DNA of 64,000 bases. Source: MED-G105 sp039819085. Lineage in GTDB: Bacteria; Pseudomonadota; Alphaproteobacteria; Caulobacterales; Parvularculaceae. The stretch covers positions 1-64,000 of the forward strand of contig JBCBSQ010000002.1 in assembly GCA_039819085.1 (NCBI GenBank). Direction: 5' to 3'. The stretch's first letter is position 1, and every line of letters starts with the position of its first letter. Below, in pieces: positions 63,170 to 64,000 of the stretch. Below the pieces are notes generated by a model, which was given only the letters and a program-made list of their open reading frames with translations, made no database searches and was not told the origin of the DNA. The position numbers and the translations under genes were made by a program.

Positions 63170-64000
63170 CTACGCCTTCAACGCCTCGACGCCCGGCAAT
63201 TCCTTGCCTTCAAGCCATTCAAGGAATGCGCCGCCGGCCGTGGACACATAAGAAAAGTCGTCCGCGACGCCGGCGTGATTCAGCGCCGCCACGGTGTCGC
63301 CCCCGCCCGCGACGGCGGTGAGACCGGCTTCTTTCACACGCTTCGCGGCGTAGCGAGCCGCCTCGACGGTGGCCGTGTCAAAGGGCGGAATCTCGAACGC
63401 GCCAAGCGGGCCGTTCCAGACGAGCGTCTTGGCGCGGTCAATGACGTCGGCGATGCAGTCGACGGTCTCCGGCCCGAGATCGAGGATCATCTGGTCCGCA
63501 GGCGTCGCGTCGGCGGCGACGACCTGCCGATCCGCGCCAGCCTTGAACTCACGGGCGACGACGACGTCCGTTGGCAGAACGATTTCGCAATTGTTCGCGG
63601 CGGCCTGCTCCATGATCTCGCGAGCGGTGTCCGCAAGGTCCGGCTCGCACAGAGACTTGCCCACCGACACGCCCTTCGCGAACAGGAACGTATTCGCCAT
63701 ACCGCCGCCGACAATCAGGGCGTCCGCTTTGGCGACGAGGTTCAGCAGGAGTTCAATCTTGGTGGAAACTTTCGCGCCGCCCACGACCGCGGCGAGCGGC
63801 CGCCGCGGCGCGCCAAGCGCCGCTGCGAGATAGTCAAGCTCGCGCGCCATCGCCTTGCCCGCGGCCGCAGGCAACAGGCGCGCAACGCCTTCAGTAGACG
63901 CATGGGCGCGGTGCGCGGCGGAGAAGGCGTCATTGACGTAGGCTTCGCCATTCGCGGCCAGCGCTTTCGCGAAGTCCGCGTCATTCTTTTCTTCGCCCGA
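63170..64000 (-). CDS. pgk: Phosphoglycerate kinase (partial, C-terminal part)
   Basis: The gene runs off the right edge; about 276 codons of the C-terminal two-thirds are present, beginning SGEEKNDADFAKALA. Motifs are AYVNDAFSAAHRAHAS, VVGGAKVSTK, GGGMANTFLFAKG, TLVWNGPLGAFE and the nucleotide loop GGGDTVAAL. It transfers phosphate from 1,3-bisphosphoglycerate to ADP in glycolysis. An internal ATG at 63874 is not the true start. It is followed by a YciI-like gene and fba. Confidence 0.97.
   Translation of the reverse strand, partial: SGEEKNDADFAKALAANGEAYVNDAFSAAHRAHASTEGVARLLPAAAGKAMARELDYLAAALGAPRRPLAAVVGGAKVSTKIELLLNLVAKADALIVGGGMANTFLFAKGVSVGKSLCEPDLADTAREIMEQAAANNCEIVLPTDVVVAREFKAGADRQVVAADATPADQMILDLGPETVDCIADVIDRAKTLVWNGPLGAFEIPPFDTATVEAARYAAKRVKEAGLTAVAGGGDTVAALNHAGVADDFSYVSTAGGAFLEWLEGKELPGVEALKA

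Overview
This 64 kb window is GC-rich chromosomal DNA from a Gram-negative alphaproteobacterium. A member of the Parvularculales or Caulobacterales-like lineages fits best, but that placement is an inference from gene content and order. The main evidence is the ordered block ruvC-ruvA-ruvB, ybgC-tolQ-tolR-tolA-tolB-pal-cpoB, tilS-ftsH, with folP close by, plus an alphaproteobacterial-type second GltX and a Coq4 protein. I found no rRNA, tRNA, transposase, integrase, phage gene or CRISPR array. The window reads as core genome with accessory metabolic genes mixed in.

Layout. 0.1-4.5 kb: a two-gene RND efflux operon. 4.5-9.5 kb: a LysM envelope protein, a LOG-family protein, gltX and nadE. 9.5-16 kb: gltB and gltD for glutamate synthase, with a small DUF3995 membrane gene inserted between them. 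16-19 kb: two overlapping amidohydrolase genes; one appears to have lost all its metal ligands. 19-22 kb: a Tat-exported PhoD phosphatase, a membrane protein and a PsiE-like protein. 22-34 kb: a long, mostly minus-strand fatty-acyl-CoA catabolism cluster (AMP-dependent acyl-CoA ligase, two complementary acyl-CoA dehydrogenases, MaoC hydratase, SDR dehydrogenase, thiolase). Two tandem MAPEG genes, OsmC, DUF547, DUF1330, a DJ-1-like protein and small membrane proteins sit among these genes. 34-42.9 kb: an inositol-phosphatase-like gene, an Hsp20 gene behind a ROSE-like RNA thermometer, a lipoprotein with a methyltransferase fold, an SCP2 protein, hydrolases, folP, and a phoH whose N-terminal part lies in a shifted frame. 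42.9-56 kb: ftsH, tilS, the Tol-Pal system, a di-haem cytochrome and ruvBAC. 56-64 kb: an unrecognised four-helix membrane protein, a Sel1-repeat protein, thiE, coq4, an MFS transporter behind a double operator, class I fba, a secreted YciI-like protein and a partial pgk.

How the genes work together. The acyl-CoA cluster encodes a full spiral: activation, dehydrogenation, hydration, oxidation and thiolysis. The hydration and oxidation enzymes are of the (3R)-specific type. The tol-pal, ruv and ftsH genes form the conserved envelope, recombination and proteostasis block. The strongest points for follow-up are the split acyl-CoA dehydrogenase pair, the paired active and degenerate amidohydrolases, the membrane gene inside gltBD, the ROSE-like element, the lipoprotein methyltransferase, the phoH frameshift and the duplicated operator at 60.3 kb.
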